DNA of 64,000 nucleotides from an uncultured Muribaculaceae bacterium (GTDB taxonomy: Bacteria > Bacteroidota > Bacteroidia > Bacteroidales > Muribaculaceae). The stretch is taken from assembly GCA_947525975.1 (NCBI GenBank), contig CANNVE010000001.1, positions 1-64,000 of the forward strand. The letters are read 5' to 3'. Under the pieces are notes generated by a model. The model searched no databases and was not told where the DNA came from. It saw only the letters and a list, made by a program, of their open reading frames with translations. Below, in pieces: positions 17,939 to 26,387 of the stretch (position 1 is its first letter; each line of letters begins with the position of its first letter). Position numbers and translations under genes: made by a program.

Positions 17939-19057
17939 CTAACGCTCAAGCACGGGATTGACCTTCATGCCCGGGCGCACCTTAAGCAGCGCCTTTGTCA
18001 CATACTTCTCGCCGCCATGAAGGCCCGAGGTCACTATGCGCATAGAATCGTTGGCCATATCCCCTACCTCGATAGGCGTATAGACCACAGAGTTGGAATC
18101 ATTGACCACATAGACGTATTTATTCGTTTGGCTCGTGGAGATGGCCGCATCCTTGACCAGGACTGCGGCTGGATCGAATTTATAGGGCAAATCCACGGTG
18201 CAGTACATGCCGTTTCTCAATTCGCCCCAAGGGCTGTCGATGCCCACGCGCAGGGCAAGAGTGCCGGTGCCGGTGTCTACGTTAGGCGATATGTAGCTCA
18301 GTTTTCCGCTGTAATCATGAGGCAGGTCTTCGGCGAAATTTACAGGCACGCTGTCATAGTCGATCAGATGCCTGTTGTTCTGATTGATCTGCGAGCGCAG
18401 GAAAGAAGCGTCCTCGATGAAGAATTTAGCCCAGAAATGCTCATTGTCGTATATCGACGCGAGCTTCACGGGCGATCCGGCGCCTCCGATGTATGCGCCG
18501 GTGCTGAATTCGCCATTGGTCATTGTGCCGTCAAAGGGGGCTATGATTGTGCAATACCCCAGATTTGTATTGGCCGTCTCCAGGGCGGCCTGCGCGTTGG
18601 CCACGGCAGCCTGCGCCTGCTCGTAGTTGCTTTTCGACTCCAGCACCTGTATCTGGGCCACCGCGTCGCTCTCAAGAGCCTTCCGCATGGCGGCATAATT
18701 CTTCTCGGCGTATTCAAGGGTGCTTTTTGCATTGTCGAGAGCGGCCCTGGCCTGCTGCACGGCATCGCGGTATTGGGTGTCTTCGATGCGGAAGAGCACC
18801 TGCCCCTTCTTCACGTCGTCGCCATTATTGTAATTCTGAGATATCAGATAGCCGTTGACTCGCGCCACAACGTCGACAGCCGATTTTGCCCCAATTGTGC
18901 CGGGGTATGATTTGCTGAGCGTCACAGAGTCAACAACGGCCTGGGCCACATCCACATCAAACGGTGCGTCTCCGGCATTCTTATCGTCTCTTTTATGGCA
19001 CGATGCGGCGACCAGCCCTATGGCTGCCACCGCCATGATTGAGGTGAGTGTTTTCAT
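17939..19057 (-). CDS. RND efflux periplasmic adaptor (membrane fusion) lipoprotein
   Basis: A 372-residue adaptor linking the RND pump to the outer-membrane channel. The lipoprotein signal has lipobox VAAS-Cys at residue 20. The order of parts is typical of AcrA/MexA: first half of the lipoyl domain (VVARVNGYLISQNYNNGDDVKKGQVLFRIE), a coiled-coil hairpin (about 80-145, rich in Ala, Gln and Glu), the second lipoyl half (YCTIIAPFDGTMTNGEFSTGAYIG), a beta-barrel and a membrane-proximal domain ending in VRPGMKVNPVLER. It lies between the channel gene (44 bp upstream) and the pump gene (80 bp downstream). Confidence 0.95.
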   Translation of the reverse strand: MKTLTSIMAVAAIGLVAASCHKRDDKNAGDAPFDVDVAQAVVDSVTLSKSYPGTIGAKSAVDVVARVNGYLISQNYNNGDDVKKGQVLFRIEDTQYRDAVQQARAALDNAKSTLEYAEKNYAAMRKALESDAVAQIQVLESKSNYEQAQAAVANAQAALETANTNLGYCTIIAPFDGTMTNGEFSTGAYIGGAGSPVKLASIYDNEHFWAKFFIEDASFLRSQINQNNRHLIDYDSVPVNFAEDLPHDYSGKLSYISPNVDTGTGTLALRVGIDSPWGELRNGMYCTVDLPYKFDPAAVLVKDAAISTSQTNKYVYVVNDSNSVVYTPIEVGDMANDSMRIVTSGLHGGEKYVTKALLKVRPGMKVNPVLER

Positions 19058-19101
19058 ATTGAGATATGGTTTTAGTTGTCAATTATGCGTTGTGGCTGAA
19101 G

Positions 19102-20505
19102 TCACATCCCGGCGTCAGCGCTCCATCCGCCTCCCAATGCCTGATAAAGGGTGACGAGGTCAGCGAGGGCTTGGCCCCGGGCCGACACGAGCTGATTGGA
19201 ATATTGCAGCAGCGCGATCTGGGCGTCAGAGACGTTGATGAATGGCGAAAGCCCCTGCTTGTAGAGGTCAACCGAGAGAGTGAGCGATTCGCGCGCCGAG
19301 TCGACCACCTTGTTGAGATAGTCGATGTAGCGCAGATCATTGGTGTATGCTTCCATAGCGCTTCCCACTTCCTGCACGGCGGTGAGCACCGTGAGATTGT
19401 AATTGTCGATAGATGCCAGCATCTGCTCCTTGGCCGACGCCACTGCAGCCTTTCGGCTAAGGCCGTCGAATATGGTCCATGACAAGGTGGGGGCTATGCT
19501 GTATCCGAAACTCTCTTTCGTGAACATATCGCCTATCTCATGGGCCTGGGTGCCGATGCGCCCTTGCAGAGACAGAGTCGGCAGGAAATCTTTTTTGGCA
19601 ATGCCCAGGGCTGCCGCGTCAGCGGCAAGGGCGTACTCTGCCTCAACGATGTCGGGGCGCCTGCGCAGCAGTTCCACCGGCATTCCGATGCTGACTATCT
19701 GATGATAGTCAGGGAGAGGGCGGTAAGAGAGCAGACTGTCGGCAATGTCCTTCGGGAAAACTCCGATCAGCACGGCAATGGCGTTGATGCAGGCTGACTC
19801 CTGGGTGCGCAGCGCCGAGATTGAGGCTTGGGTGGAATAATAGGTGGTGGATGCCTGGGTGACATCGAGCTTCGACGACAGGCCGGCCTCGAAGCGGGCC
19901 TGGGTGATGTCGAGCACACGCTTCTGCGACTCTATGTGGCGCTCCATCACCTGAAGCTCGCCCTGCACGGTGCGCAGCTGGAAGTAGGTCGATGCGATCT
20001 TGGCGCTCACCGACACCATGGTGGCGGCGTATTCCGCCCTTGTGGCCTTGAACTGCGCCTTGCTCTGCTTGGCTCGCGATGTCACCTTGCCAAACACGTC
20101 GATTTCCCAATTCATGCTCACTCCAAGATCGAAATATGAAGATGTATTGGCCGATGCGGGCGTAGAGCCTGTCATGCCCGATGAGCGGGTGCGAGTCCAG
20201 CCTCCGGTCAGATCAAACTGTGGGTAATAGCCCGATTGCGCCTGGCGCACCGCCTGGCGAGCCATCTCGATGCGGCGTTGGGCCATCAGCACATTGTAGT
20301 TGTTGTCGATGCCTATGGCTATAAGCGAATCAAGCCGCGCATCTTCAAATCCCATCCACCAGGCATCATCGGTGGGGACGGTCTGGTAATAATCGGTGGC
20401 GTAACGCCATTCCGAAGGCATTTCACGTTCGGAGATGGCAGTCTGTGCATATCCGCAGACATAGGCTGCGAGAAGAGTTAATGACAGGATGGCATGGAGT
20501 CGCAT
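19102..20505 (-). CDS. Outer-membrane efflux channel (TolC/NodT family)
   Basis: A 467-residue outer-membrane factor, first gene of the efflux operon. Signal peptide at 1-21 when started at the ATG at 20505 (MRLHAILSLTLLAAYVCGYAQ); the in-frame upstream ATG would add 16 residues that spoil the signal. Two tandem alpha-barrel/beta-barrel repeats are visible: NNYNVLMAQRRIEMARQAVRQAQSGYYPQ and, in the second half, RRRPDIVEAEYALAADAAALGIAKKDFLP, which is the NodT-family hallmark. The order channel-adaptor-pump differs from the more common adaptor-pump-channel. A possible -7 box (TATTTTTG, 20511-20518) lies 5 nt before the ATG, without a clear -33 element. Confidence 0.93.
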   Translation of the reverse strand: MRLHAILSLTLLAAYVCGYAQTAISEREMPSEWRYATDYYQTVPTDDAWWMGFEDARLDSLIAIGIDNNYNVLMAQRRIEMARQAVRQAQSGYYPQFDLTGGWTRTRSSGMTGSTPASANTSSYFDLGVSMNWEIDVFGKVTSRAKQSKAQFKATRAEYAATMVSVSAKIASTYFQLRTVQGELQVMERHIESQKRVLDITQARFEAGLSSKLDVTQASTTYYSTQASISALRTQESACINAIAVLIGVFPKDIADSLLSYRPLPDYHQIVSIGMPVELLRRRPDIVEAEYALAADAAALGIAKKDFLPTLSLQGRIGTQAHEIGDMFTKESFGYSIAPTLSWTIFDGLSRKAAVASAKEQMLASIDNYNLTVLTAVQEVGSAMEAYTNDLRYIDYLNKVVDSARESLTLSVDLYKQGLSPFINVSDAQIALLQYSNQLVSARGQALADLVTLYQALGGGWSADAGM

Positions 20506-20616
20506 ATTCCCAAAAATAAATAAGTTGACAATTACTGACGCAGACAGAGGCACACACCTCGCGCATCAATAATATAACTTATTTTTACGGGAATTGGTTC
20601 ACCGCCACAAGGCGGA

Positions 20617-22452
20617 TTAATCGCCAAGAGACTGCATGTCGACCAGGCGCTTGTAATAGCCTCCTTGCTCGAGAAGCTGATCGTGGCGTCCGCGCTCCAC
20701 CACCCGGCCCTCGTGCATGACGCAGATGATGTCGGCATTGCGTATGGTCGACAGCCTGTGGGCTATGACTATGGTGGTGCGGTTCTCCATCAATCGGTCT
20801 AGTGCTTCCTGCACGAGATGCTCGCTCTCGCTGTCAAGAGCCGAGGTGGCCTCGTCGAGTATGAGCACCGGCGGATTCTTTAGGATGGCGCGGGCTATAG
20901 ACAGGCGCTGGCGCTGGCCGCCTGACAGACGGCAGCCGCGGTCACCGATCTGTGTCTGGTAACCATGCTCCGAAGCCATGATGAAATCATGCGCGTTGGC
21001 TATCTTCGCCGCGGATATTACTTCATCCATAGTGGCGCTCTGCACTCCGAATGTGATGTTGTTGTATATAGTGTCGTTGAATAGGATGGCCTCTTGGTTG
21101 ACATTTCCTATCAGCGAGCGCAGATCATGCACCTTCAGGTCTCTAATGTCGATGCCGTCGATGGTGATGCGGCCCTTGCCTACGTCGTAGAAGCGCGGCA
21201 GAAGGTCGGCCAAGGTGGTCTTTCCCGAGCCGGACTGCCCCACAAGCGCGAGAGTTGAGCCTGAAGGAATATCGATGCTGACATTGTCTATGACAGGCTT
21301 CTCACCATAAGCGAATGTCACGTTTTCGTATCTGATTGGCCCCGAAAGCACAGGCAGAGGCTTGGGGTGAGCCGGATCCTTTATCGGATTCTCGGCATTG
21401 AGTATGCGGTCTACACGCTCCATCGAGGCAAGGCCTTTCTGTATGGCGTACATGGCCTTGGATAGATCCTTGGCCGGATTGATGATGCTGTAGAATATGA
21501 CCATGTAGTATATGAACGACGCGGCATTCATCGAAGATGCTCCCGACAATATCAGAGAGCCGCCGAACCAAAGCACGATGGCTATGGCCGTGGTGCCGAG
21601 AAATTCGCTCATCGGATGGGCCAGCTGCTGACGGCGCGCCACCGAATTCGAAAGGCGGTAGAACACCTGGTTTTCGGCATGGAAGCGGCCTTTCACCTTA
21701 TCCTCGGCGTTGAACGCCTTAATGATGCGCAGGCCGCCGAGGGTCTCCTCGATGTTGGCCATCAGGCCACCCCACTGATTCTGCAGTTCCAGCGATTTGC
21801 GCTTCAGTCTCTTCCCCACGCGACCCATGACTATGCCGGCTATAGGCAGGAGCAGAAGCACGAAGAGAGTGAGCTGCCAAGATATGGCGATCATCATGCC
21901 GAGGCACACTATTATCATGACCGGATTCTTGAAAATCATGTCGAGCGAAGCCATCACCGAATTCTCGATTTCGGCAACATCCCCGCTCATGCGAGCCATG
22001 ACGTCGCCCTTGCGCTCGGTGGTGAAAAAACCTATCGGCAGGGCGGCGATCTTGTCGTAGACAAAATTGCGTATGTCCCTGACTATGCCGGAGCGAAGCG
22101 GGATGATGAAGTATGCCGCAAGGTAGGCGGTGCCCGTCTTCAAAGCCGTCATCACCACCAGCACGCCGGCAAGCAACGCAAGCGTCTTCGATTGCCCGAA
22201 GGCGGATATCGACTCCTGGGTGTAGAAATAGAAATTATTGATGAGCACATCCTTCACCGACGCCGAGCCCCAAGGCACAAAGTCGTAGGTGGCCTCCTTT
22301 ATCTTGAAAAGCATCTCAAGGATGGGGATGATCACCGCAAACGAAAACAATGTGAGGAATGAGGTGAGCACATTGAATATTATGTTGAGCGCCAGATACT
22401 TTTTATAAGGCGGCACAAATCGGCAGAGCACTGAAAATAGGCTGTTGGTCAT
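20617..22452 (-). CDS. ABC exporter, fused permease and ATPase (MsbA-like)
   Basis: A half-transporter of 611 residues: six-helix membrane domain (about 1-320) followed by a nucleotide-binding domain. Motifs in order: Walker A GQSGSGKTT, Q-loop region NVNQEAILF, signature LSGGQRQR, Walker B VLILDEATSALD, H-loop IAHRLS. The family includes MsbA (lipid A flippase) and multidrug exporters. The sequence resembles the Bacteroidetes MsbA-like group but specificity is unproven. I start at the ATG at 22452 (MTNSLFSVLC), because the upstream TTG at 22476 falls in the -7 box. The efflux operon begins 111 bp downstream on the same strand, so co-transcription is possible. Confidence 0.93.
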   Translation of the reverse strand: MTNSLFSVLCRFVPPYKKYLALNIIFNVLTSFLTLFSFAVIIPILEMLFKIKEATYDFVPWGSASVKDVLINNFYFYTQESISAFGQSKTLALLAGVLVVMTALKTGTAYLAAYFIIPLRSGIVRDIRNFVYDKIAALPIGFFTTERKGDVMARMSGDVAEIENSVMASLDMIFKNPVMIIVCLGMMIAISWQLTLFVLLLLPIAGIVMGRVGKRLKRKSLELQNQWGGLMANIEETLGGLRIIKAFNAEDKVKGRFHAENQVFYRLSNSVARRQQLAHPMSEFLGTTAIAIVLWFGGSLILSGASSMNAASFIYYMVIFYSIINPAKDLSKAMYAIQKGLASMERVDRILNAENPIKDPAHPKPLPVLSGPIRYENVTFAYGEKPVIDNVSIDIPSGSTLALVGQSGSGKTTLADLLPRFYDVGKGRITIDGIDIRDLKVHDLRSLIGNVNQEAILFNDTIYNNITFGVQSATMDEVISAAKIANAHDFIMASEHGYQTQIGDRGCRLSGGQRQRLSIARAILKNPPVLILDEATSALDSESEHLVQEALDRLMENRTTIVIAHRLSTIRNADIICVMHEGRVVERGRHDQLLEQGGYYKRLVDMQSLGD

Positions 22453-22473
22453 AGCGAAAGTATGATTTTTGTG

Positions 22474-22481
22474 CAAATTTA
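22474..22481 (-). promoter_or_regulatory. -7 box for the ABC exporter gene
   Basis: The minus strand reads TAAATTTG. The distance to the ATG at 22452 is 21 nt. Confidence 0.5.
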
Positions 22482-22535
22482 ACGCTTTTTGTCGAATTAA
22501 TCGCTCATTCTCACCTGTGTTTCACATAGTTTTTG

Positions 22536-22543
22536 TATTTTTG
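22536..22543 (+). promoter_or_regulatory. -7 box for the thioredoxin-lipoprotein operon
   Basis: TATTTTTG matches TAnnTTTG and lies 91 bp before the first thioredoxin-like gene. No clean -33 TTTG was found. Confidence 0.45.
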
Positions 22544-22634
22544 CAAAACAATATGCGGCGGGCCTGCGTTCTACCATTGATGCGATGGTCCATGCTGCGT
22601 ATACGCAACCCGATACCAATAAACACATTGCAAA

Positions 22635-23144
22635 ATGAGACTTACCAATAAGGCGATATTAATCGCGGCGGCAATCACATCTGCCGCCACCGTTATGTCT
22701 TGCGGCTCCAAAGCCTCAAACGACGGAGACACCGCCGAGACAATGAATCTGACAGAAGCGGTGGACACAGTGACCGTGCTGACCGACGATTCGCTTCTGC
22801 GCCCCGGAATGAAGACTGAAATGCCCACCATCATCGACTTCAACGCCCCATGGTGCGGCCCGTGCAAGAAACTTGACGCTCCGATGCGCAAGGCAGCAGC
22901 CACATTCGCAGGGAAAGCCCGCTTCTACAGCGCCAACGTCGATGTACTCACTGCCACAGACGAAGCTTTCGGAATCAACAAGAGCGTGCCCGTGGTAGTG
23001 GTGATGATGCCTGACGGCTCTGTCAAGAAATACGCCACGCTCGCCCCGTTCATATCCGCCGACGAACTCAAGAATTCTGACAAGGCACAAGCCGAACAGA
23101 TAATATTCGACAACCTCGTAGTAATAATAACAGAAAACCTGTAA
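22635..23144 (+). CDS. Thioredoxin-fold lipoprotein 1
   Basis: A 169-residue envelope protein. The lipoprotein signal has lipobox VMSC with Cys23. A 40-residue acidic linker is followed by a short thioredoxin domain with the CGPC active site (Trp73, Cys74-Cys77) and the segment VPVVVVMMPDG, in which Val-Pro takes the place of the usual cis-proline site. It presumably acts as a thiol-disulfide oxidoreductase on the periplasmic face of a membrane. The tandem neighbour is a paralogue sharing LRPGMK...P-T-IDFNA-WCGPC. Twelve base pairs separate them. The direction of the redox reaction cannot be told from sequence. Confidence 0.85.
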   Translation: MRLTNKAILIAAAITSAATVMSCGSKASNDGDTAETMNLTEAVDTVTVLTDDSLLRPGMKTEMPTIIDFNAPWCGPCKKLDAPMRKAAATFAGKARFYSANVDVLTATDEAFGINKSVPVVVVMMPDGSVKKYATLAPFISADELKNSDKAQAEQIIFDNLVVIITENL

Positions 23145-23156
23145 TCAATTTCAAAT

Positions 23157-23681
23157 ATGAAAAAATTCCGCACACTCATGTGCCTGGCATTCGCCAGCGC
23201 AATGATGGCCTGCAACGCAGGCAACACTTCTTCGCAAGCCGAGACAGCCTCAGCAAGCGAGACAGAGCAATCCGCCGACAAGGCAGGCAAGACTGTAGAA
23301 TCAGACATACTCACGCCCAAGAGCGATACGCAGATCCGCCCCGGCATGAAAGTGCTCCGCCCCACTGTGATCGACTTCAATGCCACATGGTGCGGCCCCT
23401 GCCGCCTTTTCACTCCGGCATTCGACGCCGCAGCGAAAAAATACTCGTCGAAAGTCGACTTCTACTCTATCGACACCGACAAATACCCGCAGACAGCCAA
23501 CGCTTTCAGCATCCAGGCGATCCCCACCATCGTTTTCATGATGCCTGACGGCACCGTTGAGACCCACACCGGCCTCAACGACTTCCTCACCACTCTCTCC
23601 AACCAAAACGCAAGTCAGGAAGAAGTGGTAGAGACAATGACATCAGAGCTGCAGCAAATGGTGGACAAAATGACTAAATGA
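23157..23681 (+). CDS. Thioredoxin-fold lipoprotein 2
   Basis: A 174-residue paralogue of the preceding gene. Lipobox MMAC with Cys19, a low-complexity Ser/Ala/Glu linker (21-55), then a thioredoxin domain with WCGPC (Cys79-Cys82) and a standard cis-proline region (QAIPTIVFMMPDGT). The last 40 residues form a Gln/Glu-rich helix. It overlaps the helicase gene by 4 bp (ATGA), so the helicase is probably translated by re-initiation. Likely a periplasmic thiol-disulfide exchange protein. Why it is coupled to an RNA helicase is unclear. Confidence 0.85.
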   Translation: MKKFRTLMCLAFASAMMACNAGNTSSQAETASASETEQSADKAGKTVESDILTPKSDTQIRPGMKVLRPTVIDFNATWCGPCRLFTPAFDAAAKKYSSKVDFYSIDTDKYPQTANAFSIQAIPTIVFMMPDGTVETHTGLNDFLTTLSNQNASQEEVVETMTSELQQMVDKMTK

Positions 23682-25018
23682 CACTAAAGGACATACTTAA
23701 GCGCATCGGTGAGCGCCACGGAGTGGAGGAGCTCAACCCGATGCAGAAAAAAGCCATCTCGGCCCGATCCGAAAGGGTGATTCTGCTCGCGCCCACAGGC
23801 AGCGGCAAGACTCTCGCTTTCACCATCCCTCTCGTCGAGAGGCTGCAGCCTTCCGACGGAAAGGTGCAGGCGGTGATTGTGGCTCCTTCGCGCGAATTGG
23901 TGATACAGATAGCCAACATCGTGAGGCCAATAGCCAACGGCGACGAAAACACCACCGGCGCGCACAAGACAGTAGCCCTCTATGGCGGACACTCGATGCA
24001 GGAAGAAATCAACAGCCTGCAGCCGGTGCCCGACATCGTGGTGGCTACCCCGGGCCGACTGCTCGACCATGCCCTGCGCGGCACAATCGACCTGGCTCCC
24101 GTGCGCTCACTTGTGCTTGACGAATACGACAAGGCACTCGAACTCGGATTCCATGACCAGATGCGCCGCATAGTCAAGCGCATGAGGTCACTGCGATATG
24201 TGATGCTGACCTCCGCCACCAGGCTGCGCGAGACCCCTGACTTCATCGACCTGTCGCAGGCCAAAATCATAGACTACAGCGACAAGAGCACGGAGCCGCG
24301 CGCCCGCATGGACGTGCACCTGGTGCGCAGCGACAGCCGCGATAAACTCGAGGCCCTCAACACCCTGCTCGAATCGCTTCCCGACGGCAAGACGATAGTC
24401 TTTGTCAATCACCGCGAAAGCGCCGAGCGGGTCTACGACTTCCTCAACCGCAAGAAGTGGCCTGTGGGATTATACCATGGCGGCCTCGACCAACTGCAGC
24501 GCGAGGTGGCCATAGACATGCTCAACAACGGCACCACCCCTATCCTCGCATCGACAGATCTCGGTGCGCGCGGCCTCGACATCGAGGGCATACGCAGCGT
24601 GGTGCATTACCACCTGCCACCCACACAAGAGAACTGGACTCACCGCAACGGACGCACGGCACGAGTCGACGCCACAGGCGATGTCTACGTCCTGGCTTCA
24701 GAAAACGAGAACGTGCCCGAATACATAGATTTTGACGACGAATACGTGCCCGCGGAGCACATGCCGAATCCTGACCCCATACACAGCGACACATCCACGC
24801 TCTACCTCAACGTAGGCAAGAAGGAGAAAGTGTCGAAAGGCGATGTGCTGGGATTCCTCACTAAGCAATGCGGCCTCGAAGGCAAAGAAGTAGGCAAAAT
24901 CGTGGTCAAGGACCATTGCGTGGTGGCAGCCATCCCATCTGCGAAAGCCGATGATGTGATATCCATTGCATCCTCCACAAAAATCAAAGGCCAGAGGGCG
25001 AAAGCCTCACTGTTCTGA
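23678..25018 (+). CDS. DEAD-box-type RNA helicase with DEYD motif
   Basis: A 446-residue superfamily 2 helicase. Motifs: a Q-motif-like LNPMQKKAI (19-27), motif I APTGSGKT (38-45), Ia APSREL, Ib TPGRLLD, motif II DEYD (148-151, in place of DEAD), motif III SAT (179-181). The helicase C domain has GLYHGGLDQLQRE, LASTDLGARGLDIEG and HRNGRTARV. A C-terminal extension (about 385-446, KGDVLGFLTKQCGLEGKEVGKIVVKDHCVVAAIPS) resembles the DbpA-type RNA-binding domain, which suggests rRNA or ribosome-assembly substrates. Not named because DEYD and the short N-terminus differ from well-known members. Confidence 0.9.
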   Translation: MTLKDILKRIGERHGVEELNPMQKKAISARSERVILLAPTGSGKTLAFTIPLVERLQPSDGKVQAVIVAPSRELVIQIANIVRPIANGDENTTGAHKTVALYGGHSMQEEINSLQPVPDIVVATPGRLLDHALRGTIDLAPVRSLVLDEYDKALELGFHDQMRRIVKRMRSLRYVMLTSATRLRETPDFIDLSQAKIIDYSDKSTEPRARMDVHLVRSDSRDKLEALNTLLESLPDGKTIVFVNHRESAERVYDFLNRKKWPVGLYHGGLDQLQREVAIDMLNNGTTPILASTDLGARGLDIEGIRSVVHYHLPPTQENWTHRNGRTARVDATGDVYVLASENENVPEYIDFDDEYVPAEHMPNPDPIHSDTSTLYLNVGKKEKVSKGDVLGFLTKQCGLEGKEVGKIVVKDHCVVAAIPSAKADDVISIASSTKIKGQRAKASLF

Positions 25019-25039
25019 CACAGACACCGACCTTATAAG

Positions 25040-25082
25040 AAAGCCATCGCTTTGGGCAGAGACCTCAGGCGATGGCTTTTTT
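25040..25082. terminator. Bidirectional terminator between helicase and MATE genes
   Basis: AAAGCCATCGC (25040-25050) pairs with GCGATGGCTTT (25069-25079), followed by a T run. It overlaps the last codons of the convergent MATE gene. Confidence 0.8.
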
Positions 25083-26387
25083 GCGTGTCGAAGGCCACCA
25101 AAGCGCAAGAAACAGTCCGCGACACAGCAGATATGCGAGAAATGCGCCCCACAGGCGATGATTGCCCGGCACAGCCAATATCGGGCTTGACTGAGGATTG
25201 AAAAGAGCCAACGCGAAAAATATCGCCGCCGAGGCGATAGTGGTGCGCAGCATTCGCCCGGTGGCGGTCAGGCCGATATAGAACCCGTCGAAAATAAATG
25301 CGCCCACAGTGAGCGGCGGCATCAGCATCACCCACACGGCCATGCCCGTGGCATACTCCACCACCTCGGGGACATCGGTGATGAGGCCTATGATCTGACG
25401 GTAACCTGCCGCATAGACTATGAAAAAGACCGCTGCCATGCCCCCGGCCCAAAGCAACAGCCGATCGGTGCTCGCCTTCAGCATGCGCTCATCGCCGGCG
25501 CCGGCATAACGTCCGGCCAAAGCCTCGCCCGTGAACGCGAGTCCATCCATGAAATATGAAAAAAAGAGGAAAAACTGCATCAGCACGGCATTGGCGGCCA
25601 ATGCCAGATCGCCGATGCGGGCGCCAATGGCTGTCACGGCCATTGTCACGGCCATGATGCAGGCCGACCGGAAGAATATATTGGCGTTGACCGTGAAGAA
25701 TCGACGGAGCCTGCTGAAATCGAGCAATTCGCCGAGCCTTGGATTGACAAGCCGGCCTCTGCCGAAACGCGCAAGCAGCGCCAAAGCGAGGACGAGACCG
25801 CACCAATTGGCGATCAACGTGCCATACGCCACCCCCCGGAAGCCAGCCCCGAGAAACAGCACCAAAGATATGCTCAATATGATGTTGAGCGCATTGAGAC
25901 TGATGGAGATGATCATCGGGCGCACCGTATCCTGCATGCCGAGAAACCATCCGAGCACGCACATTGTGGCCAACTGCGCGGGCGCGGCCCAGATGCAGAT
26001 GCCGAAGTATTCCGCCGCAAGATCGCCGACCTGCCCCGAAGCGCCCATTAGGGCCGCCAGGATACCCAGCAAGGGCTTGCTGCAAATGACGAACGCAATG
26101 CCGGCGCACACAGCCACTATCACCGATTGGCAGAGAGTGACCATGACAGAGCGGCTGTCGCCGGCGCCATAGGCCTGGGCAGTCAGGCCGGTGGTGCCCA
26201 TCCGCAGAAATCCGAAAAGCCAAAATACGGTGTTGATCATCATCGCCCCCACAGCGATGGCGCCGATGTAGGCTTCATCGCCAAGGTGGCCGGTGATGAC
26301 CGTATCGCTAAGGCCGAGCAGCGGCACCGTGATGTTGCTCACGATGGCCGGCATGCTCAGCCTTAATATCTCCTTATTCAGCGTCAC
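25065..26387 (-). CDS. MATE family efflux transporter
   Basis: A 440-residue multidrug and toxic compound extrusion protein with about 12 membrane helices in two related halves (RLSMPAIVSNITVPLLGLSDTVITGHLG opens the first; SACIMAVTMAVTAIGARIGDLALAANAVL opens the second). It resembles the DinF subgroup in layout. It would exchange Na+ or H+ for a cationic drug or metabolite. Its start codon lies inside the upstream esterase-GH43 gene (14-bp overlap), so the two are on one transcript and probably coupled in translation. A functional link to glycan degradation is not established. Confidence 0.92.
   Translation of the reverse strand: MTLNKEILRLSMPAIVSNITVPLLGLSDTVITGHLGDEAYIGAIAVGAMMINTVFWLFGFLRMGTTGLTAQAYGAGDSRSVMVTLCQSVIVAVCAGIAFVICSKPLLGILAALMGASGQVGDLAAEYFGICIWAAPAQLATMCVLGWFLGMQDTVRPMIISISLNALNIILSISLVLFLGAGFRGVAYGTLIANWCGLVLALALLARFGRGRLVNPRLGELLDFSRLRRFFTVNANIFFRSACIMAVTMAVTAIGARIGDLALAANAVLMQFFLFFSYFMDGLAFTGEALAGRYAGAGDERMLKASTDRLLLWAGGMAAVFFIVYAAGYRQIIGLITDVPEVVEYATGMAVWVMLMPPLTVGAFIFDGFYIGLTATGRMLRTTIASAAIFFALALFNPQSSPILAVPGNHRLWGAFLAYLLCRGLFLALWWPSTRKKAIA

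Noticed and set aside
20602-20615. CCGCC-acaa-GGCGG hairpin as terminator of the ABC exporter gene
   Set aside because: The stem is only 5 bp and no T run follows on the minus strand.
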